64,000 nt of DNA from Kitasatospora cinereorecta (lineage in GTDB: Bacteria > Actinomycetota > Actinomycetes > Streptomycetales > Streptomycetaceae), in the NCBI RefSeq assembly GCF_024172095.1, contig NZ_JAMZDX010000005.1, positions 741,503 to 805,502 on the forward strand. The letters run 5' to 3'. This document shows positions 43,741 through 52,072 of the stretch, piece by piece. Numbering within the stretch: the stretch's first letter is position 1; each line of letters starts with the position of its first letter. Under the pieces are notes generated by a model. That model was not told the origin of the DNA. It saw only the letters and a list, made by a program, of their open reading frames with translations, and did no database searches. The position numbers and the translations under genes are program-made.

Positions 43741-44723
43741 CGGGCCAGTCCTTGGTGGCGGCCGCCGAGCTTGAGGTACGCGTCCTCCAGGCTCGGGGTG
43801 GCCAGGGTGAAGTCGTCGAGGGCGGCGAGGGCCGGCCCGGAGGTGACCGCGGCGACCAGTTCGCGGGCCTGCTCGGGGGTGGTGCGGACGGTCCAGCGGC
43901 GGCCGGTGCGCTCGGCCCGGTCGGCCAGTTCGGCGACGGCGGGGACGCCGATCGGGGCCTCGTCGCGCCACACCAGGTCGAGCCGGACGTCGCCGTCGAC
44001 CAGGGCCTTGAGTCCGCCGGGCGTGTCGCAGGCGATGACCCGGCCCTCGTCGATCACGGCGACCCGGTCGAGCACCGTCTCGGCCTCGATCACGTTGTGG
44101 GTGACCAGCAGCACGGTGGTGCCGCGCTCGGCACGGCGGCGGTCGACGGCGGACCAGACGGCGCGCCGGGCGACCGGGTCCATCCCGGTGGTGGGCTCGT
44201 CGAGGACCAGCAGCGGCCGCTCCCCCACCAGGGCGGCGGCGAAGCAGGCGAGGCGGCGCTGACCGCCGGAGAGCTTGGCGAGCGGGCGGGCGGCGATCCC
44301 CTCCAGGCCGAGCTCGGTGATCACCTCGGCGGCCTCGGCGCGGGCACCGGACCGGCTCAGGCCGCGCAGCCGGCCGGTGGTCTCGGCGGCGAGGGCGACG
44401 GTGAGCTCGTCCAGGGCGCTGGACTCCTGGCCGAGGTAGGCCAGCAGCCGGGCGGCGTACTCGGGGTGGGCGACCACGTCGTGGCCGAAGAGGTGGACGC
44501 TGCCCCGGTCCGGCCGGAGCAGTCCGGTGAGCTGGCGCACCAGGGTGGACTTGCCGGCGCCGTTGGGGCCGAGCAGGCCGAAGATCTCGCCGCGCCGGAC
44601 GTCCAGGTCGATGCCGTCGTTGGCCCGTACCCCGTCCGTACCGCGCGCGCCGCGGTAGGTCTTGACCAGGCCGCGGACGGTGCAGCACTGCCCGCCGTCG
44701 CCGTCCTGTGGTGCCTCGCTCAC
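43737..44723 (-). CDS. ABC transporter ATP-binding protein
   Basis: The 328-residue ATPase has Walker A GPNGAGKST, the signature LSGGQ, Walker B LLVLDEPT, and the switch His in LLVTHNVIEAE. The subfamily is the ABC-2 exporter (DrrA-like) type, and the C-terminal part after residue 230 is the usual accessory domain. The GTG start at 44723 follows a region with no strong ribosome site. It overlaps the permease gene downstream and works with it as one export pump. Confidence 0.93.
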   Translation of the reverse strand: MSEAPQDGDGGQCCTVRGLVKTYRGARGTDGVRANDGIDLDVRRGEIFGLLGPNGAGKSTLVRQLTGLLRPDRGSVHLFGHDVVAHPEYAARLLAYLGQESSALDELTVALAAETTGRLRGLSRSGARAEAAEVITELGLEGIAARPLAKLSGGQRRLACFAAALVGERPLLVLDEPTTGMDPVARRAVWSAVDRRRAERGTTVLLVTHNVIEAETVLDRVAVIDEGRVIACDTPGGLKALVDGDVRLDLVWRDEAPIGVPAVAELADRAERTGRRWTVRTTPEQARELVAAVTSGPALAALDDFTLATPSLEDAYLKLGGRHQGLAR

Positions 44724-44816
44724 GTCGGAAGACTCTACGCGCCCGCCGCGCGGATCCGGACGAGGGCCCCCGTTCCCGCCCCCGTTCCCGCCCCGGACGC
44801 CGACCGGGCCGGCCGG

Positions 44817-46028
44817 TCAGTCGGCCGGGGTCGCCGGGCGCTCGACCGGGAGGTGGGCGCCGAGCTCCTTCCAGAAGCCCTCGCGGATCGCGTACCGGTC
44901 GTGCTCGTCGATCTGGTCGTCCTTGTGCGCGAGCAGGCCGAAGCGGGCGGCGTAGCGCAGCAGCTCGCCGTCCAGCCGGTGCGGGATGCGCGGGTAGTCG
45001 GTGCGCAGCGCGGTGAGGCGCTCGGTGGTGCCCAGCCGGTCGATCCAGCGGCGGGCGAAGACCTGGCCGACCTCCTGCGGGTCGCCGCCGATGGTGGTGA
45101 TGTCCTCCTCGCGGTCGGCCCAGCGCTGGGCGGCGGTGGTCAGGTCGGCGAGGGTGGGCAGGGCGTCGCCGGCGGTCGCGGTGGCGGCGCTCTCGCCGCG
45201 CGGCGCCCGGTCGACCCAGCCGCGGTCGGAGGACCAGCGCAGCACCGGGCCGCCGAGCGGGGCGGTGGCGACGGCCGGGACGGCCCGGCCGGCCAGGTCC
45301 TTGGGCGTAGGTATCACCCGCAGGCCGCCCGGCTGGGCGGCGGGGGCGCCGACGGTCGCCGGTGCGGGGCCGGATTCGGGCCGCCGGGCAGCGGGCGGCG
45401 CGGCGGGGACGGCGGGCGGGGCGGCCAGGATCTCGGCGATCTCGGGGTCGGCGGCGGCGACCGGGAAGACGGTGGACTGCTCGCGCAGCCGTACCCAGCG
45501 CTCGATCCAGGCCCGGTCGAGGACGCGTCTCTCGTCGGCCTCGCCGACCAGGTCCTCGGACTGGTTGAAGTCGCCGTCGGCGGCCTGCAGCGCCCACAGG
45601 TGGACGGCGACGCCGTGCTCCTTGGCGGACATCACGCCGGGCAGCAGATCGCCGTCACCGGTGACCAGCACCACGTCGGCGCAGGCGTGGTTGCGGGCCA
45701 GCTCGGACAGTTCGGCGTGCATCGCGGCGTCCACGCCCTTCTGCACCCAGCGGCCCTCGGCCCGGGTGAGCGCGCCGAGCCGGACGGTGACCCTGGGCAG
45801 CACCCGCAGCCGGCGGTGCTCGGGGGCGGGCCGGCGGTCGACGGCGGCGTCGAACCAGTAGATCCGCAGCAGCGGCAGGCCGGTCTCGGCCTCGGCGCGC
45901 TCGCGCAGCGCGTTGATCAGCACCGGGTGGTCGACCGAGATCCGGGAGCGGGCGGACTCACCGGCCAGCAGGCTGGCGGCGGCTCCCAGCAGGTATCCCG
46001 CGTCGACCAGGACTACGCAGCGGTCCAT
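44817..46028 (-). CDS. NYN domain (PIN-like ribonuclease fold) protein
   Basis: The 403-residue product begins with a NYN domain (PF01936). MDRCVVLVDAGYLLGAA holds an acidic residue at D9, and VLVTGDGDLLPGV near residue 120 gives the second acidic pair. KGVDAAMHAELSELA is the family helix. A Pro/Ala linker (about 190-235) leads to a C-terminal part of about 150 residues, ending FGLLAHKDDQIDEHDRYAIREGFWKEL. The C-terminal part may bind RNA or a partner (by inference). The ATG at 46028 has AGGAG upstream. NYN proteins are predicted to be metal-dependent RNases. Confidence 0.85.
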   Translation of the reverse strand: MDRCVVLVDAGYLLGAAASLLAGESARSRISVDHPVLINALRERAEAETGLPLLRIYWFDAAVDRRPAPEHRRLRVLPRVTVRLGALTRAEGRWVQKGVDAAMHAELSELARNHACADVVLVTGDGDLLPGVMSAKEHGVAVHLWALQAADGDFNQSEDLVGEADERRVLDRAWIERWVRLREQSTVFPVAAADPEIAEILAAPPAVPAAPPAARRPESGPAPATVGAPAAQPGGLRVIPTPKDLAGRAVPAVATAPLGGPVLRWSSDRGWVDRAPRGESAATATAGDALPTLADLTTAAQRWADREEDITTIGGDPQEVGQVFARRWIDRLGTTERLTALRTDYPRIPHRLDGELLRYAARFGLLAHKDDQIDEHDRYAIREGFWKELGAHLPVERPATPAD

Positions 46029-46259
46029 GTCTCGGCACCTCTCCTCCGGCCGATCCACCGGCCGCCGACCCCGTCGCGGGGCGACCACACCGGGGGTGGC
46101 CCGGCGGCCGTTGGGCACTTCCTTACCCCTCGCCGTGGCGGTGAACCGCCCGTTCCGCGGGCGAACCGCTCCGCCGGCCCGGCCGCCGGACCGATCACCG
46201 GGCGTGAGCACCGGACCGGATTGGGGAAGTGCGCCCGCCTGCCGCGATACTGGCTCATC

Positions 46260-47042
46260 GTGCGGAAGACTGCGGTGGTACTGGGAGTGGCGACGGTGGC
46301 GGCCGGCGCCCTGCTGGTCGTGCCGCAGACCGTCCCCGAGGTCTCGCGCGGCGACACCGCGGTCACCTCGGTCCGCGTCAACGAGGGGCGGACCGTCGAG
46401 CTGGGCCCGGCCGAGACCCGCAGCTTCCCGATCGAGGTGACGGCGACCGACAACAGCGGTATTCGCACCGTCGACCCGATCGGCGTGTGGGGGCCGAACT
46501 ACGGCGTCCTCGCGGTCGGCCCGATGAGCTGCACCCCGCTGAACGCCACCGGCACCGCGGCCCGCTGCCGCGCCACGGTGACCGTGGACACCGCCGGGCA
46601 CCGGCTGTACGACGACGAGGCGGGCACCTGGTTCGTCGACCTGCGGGTGCGCGCCAACGACGGCGACCGGTACGTGGCCAAGACCGCGGGCGGCTTCTCG
46701 CTCAAGCGCACCGGGCGCCTGGACGAGGCGGCGATGCCCGCGCACGCCGCGATCGGCGAGCAGGTCGCCGTCACCGGGCGGCTGCTGCGCACCTCCTGGG
46801 ACCACGACGGCTACCTGCCGCAGCAGGGCGTGCCGGTGTACCTGCAGTTCCGCCCGGCCGGCTCGGCGCAGTGGACGACGGTGGCGACGGCGGGCAGTGA
46901 CGCGGACGGGCGGGTGGGTGCGCAGGTCACGGCGGTCGGCAGCGGCGACTTCCAGTGGTGGGCGGCGGGCGACAAGTGGACCGGCGGTGCGCTCTCCGAG
47001 CCGCTGCCGCTCACCGTCGACCGGCCGCCCGCGCAGGACTGA
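46260..47042 (+). CDS. Secreted beta-sandwich-like protein, unknown
   Basis: The 260-residue product has a signal-peptide-like N-terminus (about 1-24: RKTAVVLGVATVAAGALLVV) and then two beta-rich stretches. SCTPLNATGTAARCRATV holds a Cys pair, and PQQGVPVYLQFRPAGSAQWTTVATA resembles secreted Ig-like or adaptor domains. I do not recognise the family. The start GTG at 46260 lacks a ribosome site; a GATACT box ends eight bases upstream, so a leaderless message is possible, with weak support. The gene diverges from the NYN gene and faces asd across a strong terminator. Confidence 0.66.
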   Translation: MRKTAVVLGVATVAAGALLVVPQTVPEVSRGDTAVTSVRVNEGRTVELGPAETRSFPIEVTATDNSGIRTVDPIGVWGPNYGVLAVGPMSCTPLNATGTAARCRATVTVDTAGHRLYDDEAGTWFVDLRVRANDGDRYVAKTAGGFSLKRTGRLDEAAMPAHAAIGEQVAVTGRLLRTSWDHDGYLPQQGVPVYLQFRPAGSAQWTTVATAGSDADGRVGAQVTAVGSGDFQWWAAGDKWTGGALSEPLPLTVDRPPAQD

Positions 47043-47066
47043 CCACCACTCTCCGCCGACTGCGGA

Positions 47067-47119
47067 ACCGCGTCCGGCCCCGCCCCCGTTCGGTGGAAGG
47101 GGGCGGGGCCGGACGCGGT
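47067..47119. terminator. Bidirectional terminator between the secreted protein gene and asd
   Basis: The perfect 21-base arms at 47067-47087 and 47099-47119 enclose an 11-base loop, 12 bases before the end of asd on the minus strand and 24 bases past the stop of the plus-strand gene. Confidence 0.82.
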
Positions 47120-47131
47120 GCGGCGGGGAGG

Positions 47132-48160
47132 TCAGCCGTTCAGCTCGGCGGCGACCAGCTCGGCCAGCTGGACGGCGTTCAGCGCGGCGCCCTTGCGCAG
47201 GTTGTCGTTGGACAGGAAGAGCGACAGGCCGTGCTCGACGGTCTCGTCCGCCCGGATCCGGCCGACATAGGTCGGGTCCTGGCCGGCCGCCTGCAGCGGG
47301 GTCGGGATCTCCGAGAGCTCGACGCCCGGGGCGCCGGTCAGCAGCTCGGTCGCCCGGGCGGGGCTGATCGGGGCGGCGAAGCGGGCGTTGATCTGCAGCG
47401 AGTGACCGGAGAACACCGGGACGCGGACGCAGGTGCCGGACACCTTCAGCTCCGGGATGCCGAGGATCTTGCGGCTCTCGTGCCGGAGCTTCTGCTCCTC
47501 GTCGGTCTCGTTGGAGCCGTCCTCGACGATCGAGCCGGCCAGCGGGATGACGTTGAACGCGATCGGCCGCTTGTACACGTTCGGGGCCGGGAACTCGACC
47601 GCGGAGCCGTCGTGGGCGAGCGCCGCGGCGCCGTCCACCACCTTGCTCGCCTGGTCGTGCAGCTCGGCGACGCCAGCCAGGCCCGAGCCGGAGACGGCCT
47701 GGTAGGTGGAGACCACCAGGGAGACCAGCCCGGCCTCCTCGTGCAGCGGGCGCAGCACCGGCATGGCGGCCATGGTGGTGCAGTTGGGGTTGGCGATGAT
47801 GCCCTTGGGGCGGTCGGCGAGGGCCTCCGGGTTGACCTCGGCCACCACCAGCGGCACCTCGGGGTCGCGGCGCCAGGCCGAGGAGTTGTCGATCACCACG
47901 GCGCCGGCCGCGGCGACCTTGGGGGCCAGCGCCTTGGAGGTGGAGCCGCCGGCCGAGAAGATCACGACGTCCAGGCCGGTCCAGTCGGCGGTGGCCGCGT
48001 CCTCGACGGTGACCTCGGTGTCCTTGAAGGGCAGGGTGCGGCCCGCCGAGCGAGCCGACGCGAACAGCCGCAGCTGCTCGACCGGGAAGTCACGCTCCAC
48101 CAGGATCTCGCGGACCACGCCGCCGACCTGGCCGGTGGCCCCTACGATTCCGATCCTCAT
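47132..48160 (-). CDS. asd: Aspartate-semialdehyde dehydrogenase
   Basis: Asd reduces beta-aspartyl phosphate to aspartate semialdehyde, the branch point to lysine/diaminopimelate, threonine and methionine. The 342-residue product begins MRIGIVGATGQVG with the NADP Rossmann fold. The nucleophile is C127 in ANPNCTTMAAM, followed by STYQAVSGSG and GHSLQIN with the catalytic His. The ATG at 48160 has AGGAGGAG closely upstream. A dapA-family gene lies 144 bases upstream. Streptomycetes may have a second asd in the ask operon; whether this is the only copy cannot be told here. Confidence 0.95.
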   Translation of the reverse strand: MRIGIVGATGQVGGVVREILVERDFPVEQLRLFASARSAGRTLPFKDTEVTVEDAATADWTGLDVVIFSAGGSTSKALAPKVAAAGAVVIDNSSAWRRDPEVPLVVAEVNPEALADRPKGIIANPNCTTMAAMPVLRPLHEEAGLVSLVVSTYQAVSGSGLAGVAELHDQASKVVDGAAALAHDGSAVEFPAPNVYKRPIAFNVIPLAGSIVEDGSNETDEEQKLRHESRKILGIPELKVSGTCVRVPVFSGHSLQINARFAAPISPARATELLTGAPGVELSEIPTPLQAAGQDPTYVGRIRADETVEHGLSLFLSNDNLRKGAALNAVQLAELVAAELNG

Positions 48161-48304
48161 CCGACTCCTCCTCCTGCGAATGTGCACTGTCATCATGCCC
48201 TGTCGGCCCGGATTCCCGCGGCTTCGTCCCACAGGGTGGGCGCGTGCCGTCCGGGGCTGGAAGGCCTGCGGCGCGGGTCGTTCGCAGCCGCAAAATCTCC
48301 GGTC

Positions 48305-49177
48305 TCAGCCGAGCGCCCGCGCGGCCTCCAGGGCCCGCCGGACCGGCTCGGCGGCGGCCGGCAGCAGCGGCAGCCGGACGTCCGGGGTGGGGATCCGGCC
48401 CTGGGCGTGCAGTACGCCCTTGATCACCGTCGGGTTGGGCTCGGCGAAGGCCGCGGCGGAGAGCCGGGCCAGCCGGTGGCCGAGCTCCCGGGCGCGCTCG
48501 ACGTCGCCCTTGCGCCAGGCCTCGGCCAGTTCGACGAACCGCCCGGTCGCCAGGTGGGCGGAGGCCAGGATGCCGCCGGCCGCGCCCATCGCCAGCAGCG
48601 GCGAGAGGTAGAGGTCGTCGCCGGCCATCACCCCGGACGGCCCCTCGGCCATCAGCGCCACGGTCTGCTCGTCGATCCCGCCCGCCGCGTACTTGACACC
48701 GGCCACCCCGGGCAGCGCCAGCAGCTCCCGCAGGGTGTCGGCGCCGAGCGACTGCCCGGTCCGGTACGGGATGTGGTAGACGACCAGCGGGACGGGGCTG
48801 TGCGCGGCCAGCCGGGTGAAGTGCGCCAGCACGCCGTCCGGGCCGGGGCGCAGGAAGGCGGGGACGGTCACCAGCGCGGCGTCCGCCACGCCGGCCAGCT
48901 CGGCCAGCGAGCGCTCGGCCGGGCCGGTGGCGCCGCCGCCCGCGCCGACCGTCAGCGGCACGCCGTACGCGGCGCAGACCCGGCGGCAGACGTCGATCAC
49001 CGCCGCCCGCTCGTCGGGCTCGAGCGCGGCCGGCTCGCCGGTCGTGCCGAGCGCCACCAGGCCGGCCGCGCCGGCGTCCAAGGTCTCCCGGGCCAGGCGC
49101 TCGAGCGCGTCGAGGGCGAGCGAGCCGTCGGCGGCGAACGGGGTGACCAGCGGGATGTGAATGCCCTGAAGTTCCAT
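48305..49177 (-). CDS. Dihydrodipicolinate synthase family protein
   Basis: The 290-residue (beta/alpha)8 protein belongs to the DapA/N-acetylneuraminate lyase family. The Schiff-base lysine is K162 in AGVKYAAGG, the catalytic Tyr is Y134 in VVYHIPYRTG, and the Thr pair T45-T46 is in LGTTGEP. At the place of the E. coli Y107 region the sequence is VPAFLRP rather than PYYNKP, so the third catalytic tyrosine is missing. It may therefore be another aldolase of the family and not the true DapA. Its neighbour asd suggests the lysine/DAP pathway, but the divergent LysR regulator suggests an inducible catabolic role. Confidence 0.82.
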   Translation of the reverse strand: MELQGIHIPLVTPFAADGSLALDALERLARETLDAGAAGLVALGTTGEPAALEPDERAAVIDVCRRVCAAYGVPLTVGAGGGATGPAERSLAELAGVADAALVTVPAFLRPGPDGVLAHFTRLAAHSPVPLVVYHIPYRTGQSLGADTLRELLALPGVAGVKYAAGGIDEQTVALMAEGPSGVMAGDDLYLSPLLAMGAAGGILASAHLATGRFVELAEAWRKGDVERARELGHRLARLSAAAFAEPNPTVIKGVLHAQGRIPTPDVRLPLLPAAAEPVRRALEAARALG

Positions 49178-49215
49178 GCGGTCGAGCCTGCCGCCCGGCG
49201 ACCGTGCAGGTCCAG

Positions 49216-49243
49216 TTCACATTTCCGATGGTTCTCGTAAGCT
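49216..49243 (+). promoter_or_regulatory. Promoter of the LysR-type gene, leaderless geometry
   Basis: TTCACA at 49216-49221 and TAAGCT at 49238-49243 are spaced by 16 bases and match -35/-10 hexamers well. The -10 ends six bases before the ATG, so transcription would begin at or near the codon. The element lies in the 72-base gap shared with the divergent dapA-family gene, where a LysR operator would also be expected. Confidence 0.47.
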
Positions 49244-49249
49244 GAGCCG

Positions 49250-50137
49250 ATGCTCGATGTCCGACGTCTGCGCCTGCTGCGCGAACTCGCCCACCACGGC
49301 ACCATCGCCGCCGTCGCCGAGGCCCTGGCGTTCAGCCCTTCGGCGGTCTCCCAGCAGCTGTCCGTCCTGGAGCGCGAGGCCGGGGTGCCGCTGCTGGAAC
49401 GCACCGGCCGCCGGGTCGCCCTCACCCCGGCCGGACGGAACCTGGTCCGACACACCGAGGCCGTGCTGGAACGGCTGGAGCGGGCCGGCGCCGAACTCGC
49501 CCACGCCCGGCGCGGCCTGGCCGGACCGCTGCGGATCGGCGCCTACCCCTCCGCCACCCGGGCCATCGTGCCCGCCGCGCTCGCCGAACTGGCCGGCCGC
49601 CACCCCGGGCTGGAGCCGATGGTCACCGAGGTCGACCCGGCCGGGGTGGCCGCCGCCCTGCGCGCCGGGGAGCTGGACGTGGCGCTGGTGCACGAGTACG
49701 ACCTGGTGCCGGGCGGGACCGAGCCGGGCGTCGCCGTCACCGGGCCGGTGTTCACCGAGCCGATGTACCTGGCCGCCCCCGCGCCCGGCGCGATCGCCGA
49801 CCACCGCGAGTCGCCGTGGATCATGGGCGCGCCGGGGACGCTCTGCCGGACGATGGCGCAACGGGCCTGCCAGGCCGCCGGGTTCAGCCCCCGGGTCCGG
49901 CACCAGGTGGACGACTTCGCCACCGTGCTGGCCCTGGTCGCGGTCGGCCAGGGCGTCGCCCTGGTCCCCCACCTCGGCACCACCGGCGAGCGCCCGGCCG
50001 GGGTCGCGCTGACCCGGCTGCCGATGTACCGCCGCACCCGCACCGCCTTCCGGGCCGGCGCCGCCGCCCACCCGGCGGTGGCCGCGTTCACGGCCGCCCT
50101 GCACGCCGTCGTCCCGCCCGAACTGCGGGGCCTGTGA
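49250..50137 (+). CDS. LysR family transcriptional regulator
   Basis: The 295-residue product has an N-terminal winged helix (1-60) with MLDVRRLRLLRELAHHGTIAAVAEALAFSPSAVSQQLS, the LysR helix-turn-helix. A linker helix leads to the periplasmic-binding-like effector domain (about 92-290). It is divergent from the dapA-family gene across 72 bases, the usual LysR layout, so it probably controls that gene and itself. The effector is unknown. The promoter geometry (TAAGCT ending six bases upstream and no ribosome site) suggests a leaderless transcript. Confidence 0.9.
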   Translation: MLDVRRLRLLRELAHHGTIAAVAEALAFSPSAVSQQLSVLEREAGVPLLERTGRRVALTPAGRNLVRHTEAVLERLERAGAELAHARRGLAGPLRIGAYPSATRAIVPAALAELAGRHPGLEPMVTEVDPAGVAAALRAGELDVALVHEYDLVPGGTEPGVAVTGPVFTEPMYLAAPAPGAIADHRESPWIMGAPGTLCRTMAQRACQAAGFSPRVRHQVDDFATVLALVAVGQGVALVPHLGTTGERPAGVALTRLPMYRRTRTAFRAGAAAHPAVAAFTAALHAVVPPELRGL

Positions 50138-50144
50138 CCGGTGG

Positions 50145-50831
50145 TCAGCTCAGCTGCGGGCTGGGGTTGCGCGGGGTGCGGTCGGCCCCGCGCAGGCAGG
50201 GCAGGATCCGCTCGTGGACGTCGCCGACCCGGTCCACCACCCGGATCCGGACGTACAGCTCGACGATCTCCGTCATCGCCCGTTCGGTGAACCAGCCGAG
50301 GAAGGTGAGGCTCTGCGGCGGCAGCGGGCGCCCGACGCCCACCAGCGCGACCAGGTAGTCCGCGTTGTACGCCAGCCCCCGCTCGCGCAGCCGCCGGTCC
50401 ACCTCGGCGTGGTGCGTCCAGACCGGCGTCGCCGGGGCCTCGGCGGGGTCGGTGGGGGTCAGCAGCAGCGCGTAGGCGATCTCGGTGACCACCGCGACGT
50501 CCTGGGCGGCGTTGGTGAGGTGGAAGGTCCAGGCCAGCCGGCCGCCGGGCGCCAGGTCGGCGACCACCTGGCCGTTCCCGCCGAGCGCGGGGCGGACGGT
50601 CCGCGCGTACTGCGCCCGGGCCAGTGCGGCGCCGCCGGTGGCCAGCACCATCGCGGTGGCGCTCTGCACGTCGAGCAGCCGCAGCTTCCACGGCCAGTGC
50701 GCGGCCAGGCCGTCGGACAGGTTGTCCCGCACCACCGCGTGCACCAGCAGCAGCGCCGAGACTCCGACGACCGCGATCAGCAGCCGGGACAGCAGCGTGC
50801 TGCGGCGGACGACCCGTTGCGCGGTGTTCAT
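50145..50831 (-). CDS. Membrane protein, unknown
   Basis: The 228-residue product has one clear hydrophobic segment at about 16-36 and a weaker one at about 58-72. The remaining 150 residues are soluble. They contain VTEIAYALLLTPTDP, ERGLAYNADYLVALVGVGRPLPP and the motif LTFLGWFTERAMTEIVELYVRIR. I do not recognise the family. The ATG at 50831 has a G-rich ribosome site upstream. It converges on the LysR gene (7 bases between stops) and diverges from the PemK-like gene. Confidence 0.62.
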   Translation of the reverse strand: MNTAQRVVRRSTLLSRLLIAVVGVSALLLVHAVVRDNLSDGLAAHWPWKLRLLDVQSATAMVLATGGAALARAQYARTVRPALGGNGQVVADLAPGGRLAWTFHLTNAAQDVAVVTEIAYALLLTPTDPAEAPATPVWTHHAEVDRRLRERGLAYNADYLVALVGVGRPLPPQSLTFLGWFTERAMTEIVELYVRIRVVDRVGDVHERILPCLRGADRTPRNPSPQLS

Positions 50832-50945
50832 GAGCCCCCCGACCCCATAGTCCTGATACCGACGATAGGCGCCGGACCCGGATCCGAACAGGGGACCGAG
50901 TGGTGCGACTTGACCTGCGGGAGGCTCGTCCAGGACGCTTCCCGC

Positions 50946-51398
50946 ATGTCGGAGATGATCGATCAGGACGAGTACCAGCCGGGCCGTTTCGGCCCCGACG
51001 CCACGGTGGAGGTCGAGCCGCACGAGATCGGCCCGGTGCACACCGAGTACGCGCCGAAGCACGACGGCGACCCCGACCCGGGCGAGATCGTCTGGACCTG
51101 GGTGCCGTACGAGGAGAACGACGGCCGGGGCAAGGACCGGCCGGTGCTGGTGGTGGCCCGGGAGCCGGAGGGCTCGCTGCTCACCGTGATGCTGTCCAGC
51201 AAGGGCCACGACCACGACCGGGACTGGGTGCCGATCGGGTCGGGCCCCTGGGACCGCTCGGGCCGGGACTCCTGGGCCGCCCTGGACCGCGTGATGCGAG
51301 TCCGGGACGGCGGGATGCGCCGCGAGGCGTGCGCCCTGGACCGGGCCCGGTTCAACCTGGTGGTCGACAGCCTGCGGCGCCGCTACCGCTGGAGCTGA
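50946..51398 (+). CDS. PemK/MazF-like toxin-fold protein without adjacent antitoxin
   Basis: The 150-residue product has the PemK/MazF signature PDPGEIVWTWVPYEENDGRGKDRPVLVV, in which the first strand and the RPVLVV block match the family fold. A DHDRDWVPIGSGPWDRSGRDSW segment follows, and a C-terminal Arg-rich helix. PemK/MazF proteins are often mRNA interferases. There is no antitoxin gene beside it, so it may be a fold relative with another function. The ATG at 50946 lies in a region with no strong ribosome site. Its end overlaps the end of the convergent secreted-protein gene by 16 bases. Confidence 0.75.
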   Translation: MSEMIDQDEYQPGRFGPDATVEVEPHEIGPVHTEYAPKHDGDPDPGEIVWTWVPYEENDGRGKDRPVLVVAREPEGSLLTVMLSSKGHDHDRDWVPIGSGPWDRSGRDSWAALDRVMRVRDGGMRREACALDRARFNLVVDSLRRRYRWS

Positions 51399-51985
51399 GC
51401 CCGGCGGCGGCGCAGCAGCAGCGCGATGACCACGGCGGGCACCGAGCAGACCGCCACGGCGATGCCGAGGACCAGCGCGCCCGGCCCGCCGTGCTTCGCG
51501 GGCGCGGCGGCAGGCCGGGCGCTCGGTGTGCCCGGGCCGCCGGACGCCGGTGCGCTCGCGCCGTCGGTCGCACCGGCCGTCACTCCGGCGGTCGGCGCGG
51601 CCGACGGCGCGGTGCCCGGGACGGCGGTGACGGTGAGTTCGGCCTCGCCCCGGCCCAGGGCCGGGAAGCCGGACTCCACCGTCACCTTCCAGGTGCCCGG
51701 CGGCAGCGCCAGCGCGGTGGTGTAGCCGCCCTTGGCGGCGTCGACGGCGACCAGCGGCCAGGGGCCGACGGTCCGGCCGTCGGTGGCGACCGCGCTCAGC
51801 GTGGCGGCCACCTTCTCCTCGACCGGGTCGCCGTCGTTCTCCCAGGTGGCCTGGGCCTTGGTGTGGCCGTCGATCAGCGCGGTGACGGTGAAGTGGATGG
51901 TGTCGCCGTGGGCGCCGGCCGGAGTGGCCAGGGCGGGGACGGCGAGTACGGACAGGACGAGTGCGGCGGCGAGTCGGGTTCGCAT
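51383..51985 (-). CDS. Secreted, membrane-tethered protein with LPxTG-like architecture
   Basis: The 200-residue product starts MRTRLAAALVLSVLAVPALATPAGAHG, a signal peptide with probable cleavage after AGA, so the mature end has a His (HGDTIHFTVT). A beta-rich domain (about 28-115) is followed by a Pro/Ala/Thr/Ser-rich linker and a C-terminal hydrophobic helix with RRRR. There is no LPxTG. The function is unknown; a copper-binding CopC-like start is possible but unproven. The ATG at 51985 has GAGGAG ten bases upstream; an in-frame TTG at 52003 would start inside that ribosome site. Confidence 0.7.
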   Translation of the reverse strand: MRTRLAAALVLSVLAVPALATPAGAHGDTIHFTVTALIDGHTKAQATWENDGDPVEEKVAATLSAVATDGRTVGPWPLVAVDAAKGGYTTALALPPGTWKVTVESGFPALGRGEAELTVTAVPGTAPSAAPTAGVTAGATDGASAPASGGPGTPSARPAAAPAKHGGPGALVLGIAVAVCSVPAVVIALLLRRRRAQLQR

Positions 51986-52011
51986 CGCGGCGGTGCTCCT
52001 CAATGGGCAGG

Positions 52012-52047
52012 GCGCGGGGGCAGCCGGCTCATGAGCTGCCCCCGCGC
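52012..52047 (-). terminator. Terminator after the secreted metalloprotease gene
   Basis: The perfect 12-base arms at 52012-52023 and 52036-52047 enclose a 12-base loop. The hairpin lies 25 bases past the metalloprotease stop on the minus strand, before the next gene at 51985. Confidence 0.72.
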
Positions 52048-52072
52048 CGGTCCGGAACCTACCGGTGTCGGA

